From contig OY804585.1 of the NCBI GenBank assembly GCA_963680875.1, positions 29,130,186 to 29,194,185 on the forward strand: DNA of 64,000 nt, given 5' to 3'. The stretch comes from Bathymodiolus brooksi (lineage: Eukaryota > Mollusca > Bivalvia > Mytilida > Modiolidae). The notes beneath the pieces were generated by a model. That model made no database searches and was not told the origin of the DNA. It saw only the letters and a list, made by a program, of their open reading frames with translations. Shown here piece by piece: positions 21,600 to 30,481 of the stretch; position 1 is the first letter of the stretch, and the number at the start of each line of letters is the position of its first letter. Position numbers and translations under genes: made by a program.

Positions 21600-21835
21600 C
21601 ATGTTAAGTAAGTCTACTATTCTCCTTCCCCTTAGGCATAGGAAACCTTGCCCATTTTGATCCTCTTTTGGCACTTTGGTTTTATTGCTCCCAAAACTCT
21701 AAAAAATTACTCACAAAAATGATTTGGCTTTCCAATCTTTCTATTTTGAGCCTCTACCTGAGGAACGTTATCCCAGAAACGCGTCGTGTGCACTAAATTT
21801 GATATCTATGTTTTTATTAAGTGTCCATCGAACAA
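21600..21835 (+). mobile_element. Hammerhead-bearing retroelement fragment
   Basis: Body blocks TTAGGCATAGGAAACCTTGC, TTTTATTGCTCCCAAAACTC and TTGGCTTTCCAATCTTTCTA lead into CTGAGGA (21758-21764), GAAAC (21776-21780), GCGTC (21781-21785) and GTGTGCACTAAATTTGATAT. CUGAGGA fits the hammerhead consensus CUGANGA. The order body-hammerhead-body suggests the tandem-repeat architecture of retrozymes or Penelope terminal repeats. Confidence 0.5.
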
Positions 21836-22203
21836 ATTATTAACTAAAAATTAAATTTATGGAAAACAAGTCGTCTCGTATGTGGTTCAAATGCATATAT
21901 AAATCATATATATATATATATATATATTACGAATTTAGTTTGTTACACATATTTTCATTGGTTATTCAACCCTGTATGTCAGCATATATTCGGAAAACAG
22001 ACGGGGTATATATGTACGTTTTCGGTCTCCCTCATTTGGGCCCCAAAAAACAATAACAACGTGGTTGACAAAAACAGAAATATTTACGCTTCACTGAATC
22101 AATATCATAATACGGAATAATAAATGTATTTTTACCAAATTAAATGTTGTTTTTAAACTCAAAACGGTTGTATGAACAAAAAAGATATTCTTTTCTTCAA
22201 TAA

Positions 22204-22698
22204 AAAATTAAAATATACCTTTCACAAATCTACACCAACCACTCAATTCGTGCAACTATCCTCGGAAGAAACTGTTCAATGGCACAAATTATGGCAGTTA
22301 CCGGACACAAATCTGCCTCGTCAGTTGCAGTATATCAACGTGTTTCATCAAAGGAAAAACAAGTTATGGGAGACATTATCACAAGTTCTGTTCGTGGAGA
22401 GCAACCATCTCAACTATCCTCAATAATGCCACCGCACAGTACTACCCGGTTGCACCTCATGCCGCCGATACAAAACAGTTCAAGTTCAACATCACTTGTT
22501 CAAATGAGAGCCAATACACATGTTTCATCGTCGGTTACGGACGTCGTTGACATTTTGGATGTAAATTATGATTATTTATTTTGTGATTATAACACTCTTA
22601 CAACAGTTAATTCCGTCACGAACACCAGAACAATTCAGCAAACTCCCATGTTCCACGGCTGTACCATTACAAATTTGAACATAACAATCAACAAGTGA
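22204..22698 (+). CDS. Crypton-type tyrosine recombinase, C-terminal fragment
   Basis: The frame encodes the end of a tyrosine recombinase, the DNA strand-exchange enzyme of Crypton (or DIRS-like) elements. It reads KIKIYLSQIYTNHSIRATIL, with the H-x-x-R catalytic pair in NHSIR, then QIMAVTGHKSASSVAVYQRV with the second catalytic His (GHK) and the nucleophilic Tyr (VYQR). A Ser/Thr/Pro-rich linker and a tail ending GCTITNLNITINK follow. The N-terminal arm-binding region and the first catalytic Arg are missing; an in-frame stop (22201-22203) lies just upstream. An ATG at 22279 would cut off the HxxR box and is not a real start. Crypton is preferred over DIRS from the NHSIRAT and GHKS spelling, from memory. 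It is a dead fragment unless it is the last exon of a spliced gene. Confidence 0.6.
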   Translation, partial: KIKIYLSQIYTNHSIRATILGRNCSMAQIMAVTGHKSASSVAVYQRVSSKEKQVMGDIITSSVRGEQPSQLSSIMPPHSTTRLHLMPPIQNSSSSTSLVQMRANTHVSSSVTDVVDILDVNYDYLFCDYNTLTTVNSVTNTRTIQQTPMFHGCTITNLNITINK

Positions 22699-23210
22699 AA
22701 GTGTGTTAAAGTTTCCGCCTTTAAAACTTTCGAAGTCACGGGGCTACACCAAGTTTTTGCTTATTGTTAACATTTTAATTATTGAAATTGTTTCACAAAC
22801 CCGTTGGTTTGTTATGTAATATATTAATGTTATAATTATAAAGTTTATTAAATTTACTGCATATGAAATTGTGTTGATATAGAAATATTGAACAGGATTT
22901 TCCTTTATGAGACACCTCAGTACATAAAATATCACGTGACAAATATTTGACGTCATTGAACAAAGAATGTCAGAGGTACGAAAAGGGACATCTAGAAATA
23001 CGGGAAATGAAAATAAAAGATGCAAAATATTTAATAAGGTTTTAAATATGAATTGGGACTATGTACGTGGTAAAAAAAACAAAGGGAAAATAAAAATAAA
23101 CAAACAAAAAGGAAACAAACAAAAAAAAAAAATTAAAAAAAATTAAAAAAATTTTATACGACAGTTTGGTTCTGTATTTAACAAAAAAATGGTTAAATCC
23201 GTAATATATT
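22699..23210. other. No recognised feature
   Basis: AT-rich with A-runs (23090-23150). An ORF of 93 codons on the minus strand (22744-23025) is not recognised. Confidence 0.4.
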
Positions 23211-23320
23211 TGTTATTCAGCTATCAGACAGGGTATATAATGTGACATTCCCAGCTTATGCTCTATATTCCCTTCGGCTGCGCCTCAGGGAATATAGATC
23301 ATAAGCCGGGAATGTAACAC
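23211..23320. mobile_element. Hairpin MITE-like element, interrupted by a LINE
   Basis: Starts TGTTATTCAGCTATCAGACA, then arms beginning CATTCCCAGCTTATGCTCTA (23246-23272) and ending in AAGCCGGGAATG (23288-23314) around the apex TTCGGCTGCGCCTCA. The outer 26 bases reappear exactly inverted at 28920-28945, so the LINE of 23.3-28.9 kb is inserted in the right arm. Confidence 0.75.
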
Positions 23321-23787
23321 GTGACTAGATGTATTGTGAAGTATTTTTCCTATCGTAAAAAACTATGGATTTCGGATAGATATGTTGAGGAGTTTGGACT
23401 CAAATTTCGCAAACGTGAATATTATTGTCATATATTTGTATATCGATTCTTAAATTCTGACATTTGGGCACCTAAAATCCATATTTCGTTAATATTGAAA
23501 AGTTCATAGAGACCCGTCTTGTTTATACCCCGGGGCAAAAACTTACTGTGGAAAACTGCTCACAACAGTGTAATAGGAAATTGGACAATGGACCCACGTA
23601 GTAAAATCAGCTGTTCGTAGTAAATTTGAACTGTTCACCTGTCTTTTTAACCAATCAAACTCCTTGTAAGGATGTCACTGGGCAATACGTCAAAACTCAT
23701 TGAGGAAAGTAGGAAAATCGTTGAAGCGTCTAATGATAACTCCGTACTCAGTTTGATCCTTGAAATCGTCACAAGATCGACAATAGA

Positions 23788-24606
23788 ATGATACAGATGG
23801 AGAAAAATATGGGAAAACGTTTAGACGACATGAAAGCAGATTTCCTAGCAGTTTCCGCTAGAGTAAGATCCCTAGAAGATAAAGTGACTAACTTTCGTAA
23901 AACACTGACAGAATGCGAGAATAGTTGTCAGAGTGTTAGCAACTTATTTGATCAAGCTGACTCTCAGATTAAACACAATACAAGGAACATAATTCACCAG
24001 GATACAAGGATCAACAAGCTAGAGGAGAAACCCGTTGTTCAACCCGTGATACAACCAGTTACCGAGTCGGGCCAGATTAAAACTCTCACAGCAGACATTC
24101 ACGATCTAAAAAGTAAGGTGCTAGACTTGCAGTGTCGTAGTATGAAATACAATCTTGTTTTCACTGGTCTATATCAATCTCAGTCCGAAAATTGTGAAAA
24201 TAAACTCAGAGGTTTCATCAGACAGGAACTAGAGATTGATCACTATATTGAATTCGGGAACATCCACCGATTTGGGAGACGCGGGACAAATAATGCACGA
24301 CCTATTGTAGCTCGCTTTATATATCATAATGACCTACAAATGGTGCTACAAAACGCATATAAATTAAAAGGATCCTCTTTCGGCATCAGCGAACAATATC
24401 CCGCTGAAATTAATAACAGAAGAAAAAACCTTTATCCGATAATGAGGGAGGCTAAACAACAACGACGTCATGTGGTGCTTGTCCGCGACGGCTGTTCATT
24501 GACGGAGAGCAATACATACCACCTGAAGACAGACCCGTTAATGTTGACAATGTGTGGAACTCCCCTCCCCACTTACAACACGGACAAGGACATAACTCGC
24601 ACATAA
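23788..24606 (+). CDS. LINE ORF1 protein (L1-type, coiled coil plus RNA-binding)
   Basis: 272 residues. ORF1 proteins of this type trimerise and bind the element RNA as a chaperone. Residues about 1-75 are predicted coiled coil by heptads (VRSLEDKVTNFRKTLTECEN; INKLEEK). A Val/Gln/Pro linker (about 80-97) leads to a second helix, DIHDLKSKVLDLQCRSMKYN, and then the RRM-like domain (NLVFTGLYQS; IEFGNIHRFGRRG; ARPIVARFIYHND). The C-terminal part (EINNRRKNLYPIMREAKQQR) matches the C-terminal domain of L1 ORF1p. The frame is intact, unlike ORF2. The ATG at 23788 is preceded by a stop-rich stretch and is the first good start; an in-frame ATG three codons on is an alternative. Confidence 0.8.
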   Translation: MIQMEKNMGKRLDDMKADFLAVSARVRSLEDKVTNFRKTLTECENSCQSVSNLFDQADSQIKHNTRNIIHQDTRINKLEEKPVVQPVIQPVTESGQIKTLTADIHDLKSKVLDLQCRSMKYNLVFTGLYQSQSENCENKLRGFIRQELEIDHYIEFGNIHRFGRRGTNNARPIVARFIYHNDLQMVLQNAYKLKGSSFGISEQYPAEINNRRKNLYPIMREAKQQRRHVVLVRDGCSLTESNTYHLKTDPLMLTMCGTPLPTYNTDKDITRT

Positions 24607-24761
24607 CACCTGGTAGACCAATGAAGCGACCCCGACAGGGATCGTCACCAAACGAAGGTGGTTTTATAGGCCGTGAATAGGACAGACAGGGAGAACCCTC
24701 TCACAATCATTCTCCGTACTATGTTGTAAAAGACTTAAACGTTTGTAAAAAATATGGTTTT

Positions 24762-25352
24762 ATGCATACAAATATTATAAATAAACATTTCTCAAAGTCT
24801 GATAAAATACAAGACTTTCATATGATTGTAGATGATGATCCTGTTGTTGTAGATGAATCAATTAAATTTTCATTTAATAATGTTAATAATGAAGTTGTGT
24901 TAGTAAATAGTACTAGTACTTTATCTACTGATACATGTATATATATTAATGATTTAAGTAATGAATCTGAAATATCTAATGATGGTCTCTCAAATATAGT
25001 TTCAAATACCACTGCCACCAATATAGCATGTACCCGTGGCTATAATGTTGTTGACTGTATCGAGAGCAATATAAATAAAAATGTAAATTGTAACTCAGAA
25101 AAATATTCAAAAGAAATTTATGTATTATCAGATTATCTTGATGTAGTTGAAATAGAAAACAGAAATTTTGATATCATTTATAATTTTTATTATGAAACTT
25201 GTATAAAAACGAAAGATTATCATTGTAACAATACATTAGACTCGTCTAAGCATTTATCATCGTGTCAAAGTAATATATCTGATAGGACTGAATCGTTAAA
25301 CTCATCTTTGTACTCAAATCCGGTCAATAATCACGATATAAAATTACTCTAA
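24762..25352 (+). CDS. LINE ORF2, N-terminal segment ahead of the endonuclease
   Basis: 196 residues rich in Asn, Ser, Asp and Ile, without a domain I recognise. It ends SNPVNNHDIKLL and a TAA (25350-25352). The next codons continue the same frame directly into the endonuclease, so this is the amino-terminal extension of ORF2 separated by one premature stop. Asn/Ser-rich leaders before the endonuclease are unusual for L1, where the endonuclease starts near residue 10. Confidence 0.6.
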   Translation: MHTNIINKHFSKSDKIQDFHMIVDDDPVVVDESIKFSFNNVNNEVVLVNSTSTLSTDTCIYINDLSNESEISNDGLSNIVSNTTATNIACTRGYNVVDCIESNINKNVNCNSEKYSKEIYVLSDYLDVVEIENRNFDIIYNFYYETCIKTKDYHCNNTLDSSKHLSSCQSNISDRTESLNSSLYSNPVNNHDIKLL

Positions 25353-26423
25353 TTGAATTGTTGTGGTTTCAAATCTAAACTTAAATACCCTGAATTCGAA
25401 AATCTAATTAGGTCGAATGATTTTGTTTGTTTTGTAGAAACAAAAACCGATATGTTCGATTCAATCGATTTACCAGGTTATGTATTCAAATCTAAACATA
25501 GAAAAAACGTAGCTCGTATGAGATCAGGTGGTATACTATTAGGATTTAGAGAGAATTTAGTGAACCATGTCCAGATATTAGAAAATGAATGTGAGTTTGT
25601 ATTATGGGTTAAAATTGACGGAAAAGTATTCAATTTAGAGCAACCTGTTATATTCGAGACAATATATATACCACCAGAATATACTAGATATTCTTCAGAC
25701 GAAGCCTTTAACCAAATTGAACATGAATTACATTCTTTTTCTACTAATTCTAAATATGTTGGCTTAATTGGTGATTTTAATTCAAGAACCGGAGAAGATG
25801 ATGATTATGTAAATGTTAATTTTGAACATGGTGACAATAACATAGATGAGTTTATCGAAAATCATGCTGGTATTTTAGAAAACCTAAACATACCACTAAA
25901 ACGTAAAAATATTGATAAAACTAAAAATAAATATGGAAATATGTTGCTTAATTTTTGTAAAGCAAACCAGTTGTTTATTGTAAATAGTCGTATTGGTGAT
26001 GACAAAGGTATTGGTAGATTAACATGTAGAAATTCCAGTACTGTAGATTATTGTATTAGTAGCCCATATTTTTTAAAATCGTTTGTAAACTTCACTGTAC
26101 AAGATTTTAATTGTCTTTTTTCTGACGTCCACTGTCCGCTTGCTATTTCATTTTCATGCAACTCAGTCAAAGATAAAACTAATCCGGAAAGTATAGAAAA
26201 CAACGGTGTAGCCAGAATCAGGAAATGGGATGTAAACAAGCAATTAGATTTCCAAAACAATATAGAATCTTCTAAACTGACCGAACTTTCAGATAAACTA
26301 GAAAATCTACCACACGAAAGAATTAACCCAAATATAATAGATTCATTAACAGGGGATTTATGTAATATTTTGATCACGTCTGCCAGGAAAACCCTTGGTT
26401 CAAATTCAGGTAAAAACCATTAG
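25353..26423 (+). CDS. LINE ORF2, APE-type endonuclease segment
   Basis: 356 codons in the same frame as the segments before and after. The endonuclease nicks target DNA for target-primed reverse transcription. Motifs: NCCGFKSKLKYPEFENLI at the start, CFVETKTD with the metal-binding Glu (about residue 28), IYIPPEY, GLIGDFNSRTG (about 138-148), STVDYCISS and SDVHCPLAIS with the catalytic Asp-His (about 250). The apparent TTG start is only the codon after the TAA. It ends at TAG (26421-26423) in KNH-stop-EIQLLSKPWF, again without frame change. Confidence 0.8.
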   Translation: MNCCGFKSKLKYPEFENLIRSNDFVCFVETKTDMFDSIDLPGYVFKSKHRKNVARMRSGGILLGFRENLVNHVQILENECEFVLWVKIDGKVFNLEQPVIFETIYIPPEYTRYSSDEAFNQIEHELHSFSTNSKYVGLIGDFNSRTGEDDDYVNVNFEHGDNNIDEFIENHAGILENLNIPLKRKNIDKTKNKYGNMLLNFCKANQLFIVNSRIGDDKGIGRLTCRNSSTVDYCISSPYFLKSFVNFTVQDFNCLFSDVHCPLAISFSCNSVKDKTNPESIENNGVARIRKWDVNKQLDFQNNIESSKLTELSDKLENLPHERINPNIIDSLTGDLCNILITSARKTLGSNSGKNH

Positions 26424-28790
26424 GAAATACAGCTTTTAAGTAAACCATGGTTTGACTTAGACTGTAAATTCGCCCGAAAAAATTATAGGAAAATAAAGAG
26501 ACGATTCAAATCTAGAAAGACCGACTTATTACATTCAGAGCTACGCGACGCTGAAAAGAAATATAAAAATCTTTTAAATAAAAAATTCAAAGATTATTCT
26601 CAAAATATGACAAAAAATCTAGATGAATTACATTCGACAAACCCAAAGTATTTTTGGAAATTATTAAATAAAGGGAAGAGAAAAAATCAACCTGATATTG
26701 GCATTGACAAACTTTTCGACTTTTTCAAAGATTTAAATTCCGATTCAGAAGGTAACGTTTACGAAGGTCAACTAGATATGGATGAAGGAACTTTAGAGCA
26801 AATCAATAGCCATATTGATTTACCAATAACAAAAGACGAAATTTTTAAATGTGTCCGAAAACTTAAAAATGAAAAAGCAAGCGGTGAAGATGAAATAATA
26901 AACGAGTATATCAAAAGTACGGTGAACCAGTTTATTAATGTTTATGAAAAATTATTTAATGTTATATTTGATAATGGTATTATGCCTAGCAGTTGGTTAA
27001 TTGGGATGATAAAACCTATCTATAAAAATAAAGGCGACAAATTTGACCCCAAAAATTATCGACCGATTACAATTGTAAGTTGCCTCGGTAAACTTTTCAC
27101 TGCAATACTGAATGAGAGATTAACTGAATTTTCTGAATCTTTTTCTATTTTAAGTGAAAACCAATCTGGCTTCCGCAAAGGATATTCCACTTCAGATAAT
27201 ATGTTCACTTTGCAATCTTTTTTTGAAATTCTAAAATGTAAAGAGAAAAAAATGTACTGCGCATTCGTTGATTTTATGAAGGCCTTTGATACTGTTTGGC
27301 GAGCTGGTTTATGGCATAAAATGTTACTAAACAATATAAATGGGAAAATGTACGATGCTATTTTTAATATGTATTGTAATATAAAATCATGTATTGTGTT
27401 TATTAAGTGCAAATCAGATTATTTTGCATGTGACAATGGAATTAGTCAGGGAGAAAATTTATCTCCGTTTTTATTTTCCTTATTCTTAAATGACTTAGAA
27501 ACTTTTCTAGAAGCCAAAAATGTTACAGGCTTAGAATCAATCTCAATCTCAAGCGATCTCGAAAACCAGTTAAATATTTATTTGAAATTATTTATAATAC
27601 TATATGCTGATGATACGGTTATATTATCAGAATCTGAGAGTGATTTACAGGCACAGCTCGATGCTTTTCATAAATACTGTTTAACCTGGAAGCTGAAAGT
27701 TAACATTGATAAAACTAAAATTGTCATATTTGGGAGTGGTCGTACACCTCAAAATTTATCTTTTAAATATAATGGCTCCGAAATTGAAGTAGTCAAAAAC
27801 TTCAATTATCTCGGTATTATTTTTAGCAAAACTGGCAATTTCAATCTGGCAAAAAAATGTTTAGTGGATAAAGCAGTTGTTTCTATGTATGCAGTACTGA
27901 AATTAGGAAGAAAACACAATTTATCTATAAAATGTCTATTGAGTCTTTTCGATAAAATGGTTAAACCAATTTTACTTTATGGCTGCGAAATATGGGGATT
28001 TGGAAACAATGACGTGTTAGAAAAAGTACACTTAAAATTTTGTAAAATGATTTTGAACCTCAAGACGTCTACTCCGAATTATATGATATATGGTGAATTA
28101 GGTAGATATCCGGTCAAAATCGACATTAAAATTAGAATTATTTCTTTTTGGGCAAATATTATTTGTGGAAAACAATCCAAAATATCATGCATTATGTATA
28201 GTTTATCACACCATTTGTATTCGCAACAAAATTTCGATATTAAATGGATAAAGTGTTTGGAAAAAATATTAAACGAAACTGGTTTTTCTAATATATGGCA
28301 AACGCAAACTTTCAAAAGCATCGAGTGGCTAAAACAAAGTATAAAACAAACATTGTTAGACCAGTTTTTACAGGATTGGAATTCGTCAGTCCATAATTCC
28401 CCTAAAGCATTTAATTATAGAATTTTCAAAACTGATTTTAAATTTGAAGAATATTTTAATATTTTAGATGAACAAAATTCCCTTCTTTTATGTAAATTTA
28501 GAACTACAAATCATAAATTGCCCATAGAAAAGGGAAGATGGAGTAATATTCCGAGGGAAAATCGCTATTGCGAACTTTGTCAAAAGAATCAAATTGGAGA
28601 CGACTATCATTACATATTTGAATGTACTAATTTAAGCGAAAAACGTACTTCACTACTTCCAAAACATTTAATTGAACGTCTCAATATAATAAAATTCAAA
28701 AATTTAATGACTAGTGAACGGAAACCAATCCTGCAAAAACTATGTAAATTTATTAGATATATAAATATGATAGTTTGTCCTCCCGGCTAA
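26424..28790 (+). CDS. LINE ORF2, reverse transcriptase and C-terminal zinc-knuckle segment
   Basis: Open from 26424; the first ATG is 26607. Counting from that ATG: NEKASGEDEI (88-97), KNYRPITIVSCLGKLFTAIL (149-168), NQSGFRKGYSTSDN (185-198), CAFVDFMKAFDTVW (218-231, catalytic Asp), NGISQGENLSPFLFSLFLND (277-296) and YADDTVIL (333-340, bases 27603-27614, paired catalytic Asp). Further on GCEIWGF and the CELC-x9-H-x4-C knuckle (about residue 650) are present. All catalytic residues are kept, so the domain would be functional if the two upstream stops were absent or read through. No frameshift occurs anywhere in the 4 kb. Confidence 0.85.
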   Translation, partial: EIQLLSKPWFDLDCKFARKNYRKIKRRFKSRKTDLLHSELRDAEKKYKNLLNKKFKDYSQNMTKNLDELHSTNPKYFWKLLNKGKRKNQPDIGIDKLFDFFKDLNSDSEGNVYEGQLDMDEGTLEQINSHIDLPITKDEIFKCVRKLKNEKASGEDEIINEYIKSTVNQFINVYEKLFNVIFDNGIMPSSWLIGMIKPIYKNKGDKFDPKNYRPITIVSCLGKLFTAILNERLTEFSESFSILSENQSGFRKGYSTSDNMFTLQSFFEILKCKEKKMYCAFVDFMKAFDTVWRAGLWHKMLLNNINGKMYDAIFNMYCNIKSCIVFIKCKSDYFACDNGISQGENLSPFLFSLFLNDLETFLEAKNVTGLESISISSDLENQLNIYLKLFIILYADDTVILSESESDLQAQLDAFHKYCLTWKLKVNIDKTKIVIFGSGRTPQNLSFKYNGSEIEVVKNFNYLGIIFSKTGNFNLAKKCLVDKAVVSMYAVLKLGRKHNLSIKCLLSLFDKMVKPILLYGCEIWGFGNNDVLEKVHLKFCKMILNLKTSTPNYMIYGELGRYPVKIDIKIRIISFWANIICGKQSKISCIMYSLSHHLYSQQNFDIKWIKCLEKILNETGFSNIWQTQTFKSIEWLKQSIKQTLLDQFLQDWNSSVHNSPKAFNYRIFKTDFKFEEYFNILDEQNSLLLCKFRTTNHKLPIEKGRWSNIPRENRYCELCQKNQIGDDYHYIFECTNLSEKRTSLLPKHLIERLNIIKFKNLMTSERKPILQKLCKFIRYINMIVCPPG

Positions 28791-28919
28791 TTCCATCTGT
28801 CGATGTACTGTATTTGTATATATTGTATATACATAAATGTAGTTTAATCTGTCCATTTATTTGTAACTTCTCTGTATATGTGCTATGCACTGTCAGTTTG
28901 AGAAATAAAGATTATTATG

Positions 28920-28942
28920 ATACCCTGTCTGATAGCTGAATA

Positions 28943-28945
<3 letters not shown>
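28920..28945. repeat. Inverted partner of the hairpin element end
   Basis: ATACCCTGTCTGATAGCTGA plus ATAACA is the exact reverse complement of 23211-23236, 26 of 26 bases. Confidence 0.9.
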
Positions 28946-28986
<41 letters not shown>

Positions 28987-29067
28987 ACGTCTGAAAAACC
29001 AGTCAACGATCAATCTTACGGGGTGTTGGATCGTTACGGTATAACGATACTATACAAGTAAAACAAT
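28946..29067. repeat. TA microsatellite and short spacer
   Basis: An approximately 36-base TATATA run, then spacer with a small hairpin (GGATCGTTACGG and TATAACGATAC region). Confidence 0.8.
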
Positions 29068-29347
29068 TATAAACGTCTAAAATGGTTTGTAAAACAACAC
29101 CAAGTACACAAAACAAAGTGATAAAGAATTAAACACTTCGTAGAATGACAAAAGTTTCGTCCCACCGAGGGACTTTATCAATTAAACACTTCGTAGAATG
29201 ACAAAAGTTTCGTCCCACCGAGGGACTTTATCAATGATTGATAAAGTCCCTCGGTGGGACGAAACTTTTGTCATTCTACGAAGTGTTTAATTCTTTATCA
29301 CTTTGTTTTGTGTACTTGGTGTTGTTTTACAAACCATTTTAGACGTT

Positions 29348-29351
<4 letters not shown>
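29068..29351. repeat. Perfect 113-bp inverted repeat with an extra 53-bp tandem copy
   Basis: The left arm (29068-29180) and right arm (29239-29351) are exact reverse complements by eye. Between them bases 29128-29180 are repeated exactly at 29181-29233, followed by ATGAT. The right arm reads TTGATAAAGTCCCTCGGTGG then GACGAAACTTTTGTC, close to a hammerhead core. TA microsatellites border both sides. Confidence 0.9.
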
Positions 29352-29378
<27 letters not shown>

Positions 29379-30011
29379 TGACAGCTCTAAAATCTAATTC
29401 TAACACTGTTTGGTTTAATTTTCAGACGTATATAATATTTAGTATTAACCCAGTATCCTTTAAAGTAACTTTGAGATCCAGTGGGATAGATATATTGTAT
29501 GGTTGTCACTTGCTTCTAGACGTTTGTATATACATATATATATATATATATATTTAAAGTGTATTCCTCCTTTGAAATTACTAGCAATAAAAAAAAAACA
29601 CGTTCAACATCCTTCAGACTGTTATATAGACAAACTAGGCTACAAGATTATCAAAGCATAATTCTAGGTTCGTTTTATATATGTTCCTGCAGAATACTTC
29701 TGTAGTGGTTACTAAAATTCAATTTAATTGGTAAAATGAGGCGGACAATTATTAATTTATTAGAAAATACAACAATCTGATCAGCTGTAAAACATGTTTC
29801 TAAAGTTTGTTCAATATATAATCAGTTGCGTATTACATAATAGATAAAAAGCCGGTATGTGATAATGAAGGCAAAAAATATATTAAAAAACTGGAGAAGA
29901 ATATTTAAACTATTAATTATGTAATAAATATCAAAGATGTTAATATTGATGTAGAGCATCAAATGTATCCCTCTTGCCTCCACCTTTACCTTTAAATCAA
30001 CAACGGAGGAT
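29352..30011. other. TA runs, otherwise nothing recognised
   Basis: TA runs at 29347-29373 and 29525-29552; remaining sequence AT-rich without matches. Confidence 0.4.
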
Positions 30012-30200
30012 GATTAAAAGCAATACCAACCCTTCCGGGACACCTGAGTTCACACCCTGTATTTAGTATGGTTCTTGATGGTCGATCTTTAGTTTTCTGT
30101 GCATTATCCTTTTGTCTCTTTGCTTTTGGCCATTGCATAGTCTATCTTTTTTTGATTTACGGATTCTGATTACCCCTTTAGTATCTTCAAACTTTGCTTC
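30012..30200 (+). repeat. Dispersed repeat family D
   Basis: GACACCTGAGTTCACACCCT, CGATCTTTAGTTTTCTGTGC, TTTTGGCCATTGCATAGTCT and CGGATTCTGATTACCCCTTT in order. It ends abruptly at 30200 against Penelope sequence. Confidence 0.65.
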
Positions 30201-30481
30201 TACGACAAACGTGATGACTTCACTTTTCAAATAGTCAACTTCCCTTTCATCACTAGCAATATTCCAGCATCCCCAGCGAATAGAGTTTACATTTCACAAC
30301 TCATACGTTATTATAGATCTTGTGTCCAATTATTTTCTGGATAGAGCTCAGCTGATGAGGCAAAAGCTATGCAAATACGGCTACGTTGCTCCTAGGTTGA
30401 AGTTATCGCTGCAAAAATTCTAAGGTCGTCATCAGGCAATGGATCGTTTCCCTTTTATGTCGATTTTTTCTTTCCTCTATC
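30201..30481 (+). pseudogene. Penelope-like RT, C-terminal fragment 1
   Basis: Reads YDKRDDFTFQIVNFPFITSN, then VYISQLIRYYRSC; a one-base shift leads to YFLDRAQLMRQKLCKYGYVA and PRLKLSLQKF-stop. The order matches the C-terminal thumb region of the copy at 43.9 kb. It stops about 30481 where a second fragment starts. Confidence 0.65.

Larger units (their letters stand above)
24762..28790 (+). pseudogene. LINE ORF2 as a whole: one frame, two premature stops
   Basis: 1343 codons in a single frame carrying an N-terminal extension, endonuclease, RT and zinc knuckle, interrupted only by TAA at 25350 and TAG at 26421. The decay is minimal, implying a recent insertion or sequencing error at the stops. 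Confidence 0.8.
23321..28919 (+). mobile_element. Nearly complete two-ORF LINE
   Basis: Order: about 460 bases of 5' UTR, ORF1 (23788-24606), a 155-base gap, ORF2 (24762-28790, two in-frame stops), a 3' UTR of 129 bases with AATAAA and a short ATTATTATGA end. The flanks are the two halves of a hairpin element, which fixes the insertion limits to within a few bases at the 3' side. ORF1 looks L1-like; the RT spelling (SQGENLSPFLF) differs from mammalian L1, so the clade is open. Confidence 0.85.

Noticed and set aside
22172..22426. 84-codon ORF overlapping the tyrosine recombinase
   Set aside because: The catalytic NHSIR and GHK motifs are in the other frame; this one is a shadow.
23788..28790. 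Cellular gene with endonuclease and polymerase functions
   Set aside because: Domain order, truncated relatives elsewhere in the window and insertion inside a hairpin element show a retrotransposon.
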